From Candidatus Faecivivens stercoravium (GTDB lineage: Bacteria > Bacillota > Clostridia > Oscillospirales > Ruminococcaceae), in the NCBI GenBank assembly GCA_018712425.1, contig DVHA01000035.1:1-5420 (forward strand): a stretch of DNA of 5,420 nt, written 5' to 3'. Numbering within the stretch: the first letter of the stretch is position 1; each line of letters starts with the position of its first letter. Position numbers and translations under genes: made by a program. Positions 5,192 through 5,420 of this stretch are shown here, in pieces. The notes beneath the pieces were generated by a model. The model ran no database searches. It saw nothing but the letters and a program-made list of their open reading frames with translations, and had not been told where the DNA came from.

Positions 5192-5208
5192 GAGGTGTAA
5201 CCTCAAAA
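5188..5208. repeat. Nine-base-pair perfect palindromic hairpin after the 23S gene
   Basis: TTTTGAGGT and ACCTCAAAA pair perfectly around GTA. It lies about 47 bases beyond the 23S 3' end and partly overlaps the outermost A-tract. No T-run follows on the minus strand, so it is not a standard terminator; it could be a processing stem, a weak stop or a protein site. Confidence 0.4.
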
Positions 5209-5254
5209 TTGAACAAAGGGAATGCGTTTTCGTTTTTGAAGGCCACATAACATA

Positions 5255-5420
5255 TGGTCAAGCCCTCGACCGATTAGTACCCACAAGCTACACGCCTCAC
5301 GGCGCTTCCACTTCAGGCCTATCAACCTCATAGTCTTTGAGGGGTCTTACCTGGTTAACCCAGTGGGATATCTCATCTTAAGGCCGGCTTCACGCTTAGA
5401 TGCTTTCAGCGTTTATCCGT
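5255..5420 (-). rRNA. rrl: 23S ribosomal RNA, 3' end (partial)
   Basis: The minus strand carries the last about 166 bases of 23S rRNA, including AAGCGTGAAGCC, AAGATGAGAT, the segment ending in GGGTACTAATCGGTCGAGG, and the closing CTTGACC that pairs with the 23S 5' end. The gene continues past the window edge. The spacer 5084-5254 before tRNA-Lys holds the promoter, A-tracts and palindrome listed separately. Confidence 0.95.

Overview
The window looks like a piece of a GC-rich Firmicutes chromosome, most likely class Clostridia and plausibly Oscillospiraceae or a relative. The 23S 3' end and the 5S are of Firmicutes type, the tRNAs carry encoded CCA ends, the ribosome binding sites are strong GGAGG-like sites, and promoters are TTGACA/TATAAT with 17-base spacers. 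The protein genes are strongly GC-biased, while the spacers near the RNA genes are AT-rich. The family-level placement is an inference from style, not from a search.

Plus-strand half (1-2528): a tight co-directional cluster. It contains the 3' end of a gene whose last 41 residues align without gaps to the C-terminus of the large lipoprotein downstream; a 70-residue lipoprotein that resembles only the N-terminus of that same lipoprotein; an eight-helix membrane protein made of two parallel copies of a four-helix unit; and a full-length 396-residue lipoprotein with beta-propeller-like segments. The cluster therefore holds three members of one lipoprotein family (an end, a beginning and a whole) around a duplicated membrane protein. 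This is the most novel-looking part of the window. No function can be named.

Middle (2529-4500): a short convergent spacer with a run of small hairpins separates the lipoprotein from a minus-strand two-gene operon. That operon encodes a stand-alone PhoU-like helical protein, resembling the cytosolic tail of NptA-type Na/phosphate cotransporters without its membrane part, and a BmrR-like MerR regulator. The two genes overlap as TGATG. The operon has a consensus promoter with a dyad over its -35 box, a long leader hairpin and a probable TTG start. A second, plus-strand promoter with a MerR-like 19-base spacer lies back to back with it.

Right end (4569-5420): a minus-strand stable-RNA block in transcription order 23S (3' end only), a strong promoter with phased A-tracts, tRNA-Lys(CTT), tRNA-Glu(CTC), 5S rRNA, tRNA-Met(CAT), tRNA-Trp(CCA), terminator. 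The 5S gene is separated from 23S by two tRNAs and a fresh rRNA-grade promoter, so 5S and the tRNAs can be made independently of the upstream rRNA operon.
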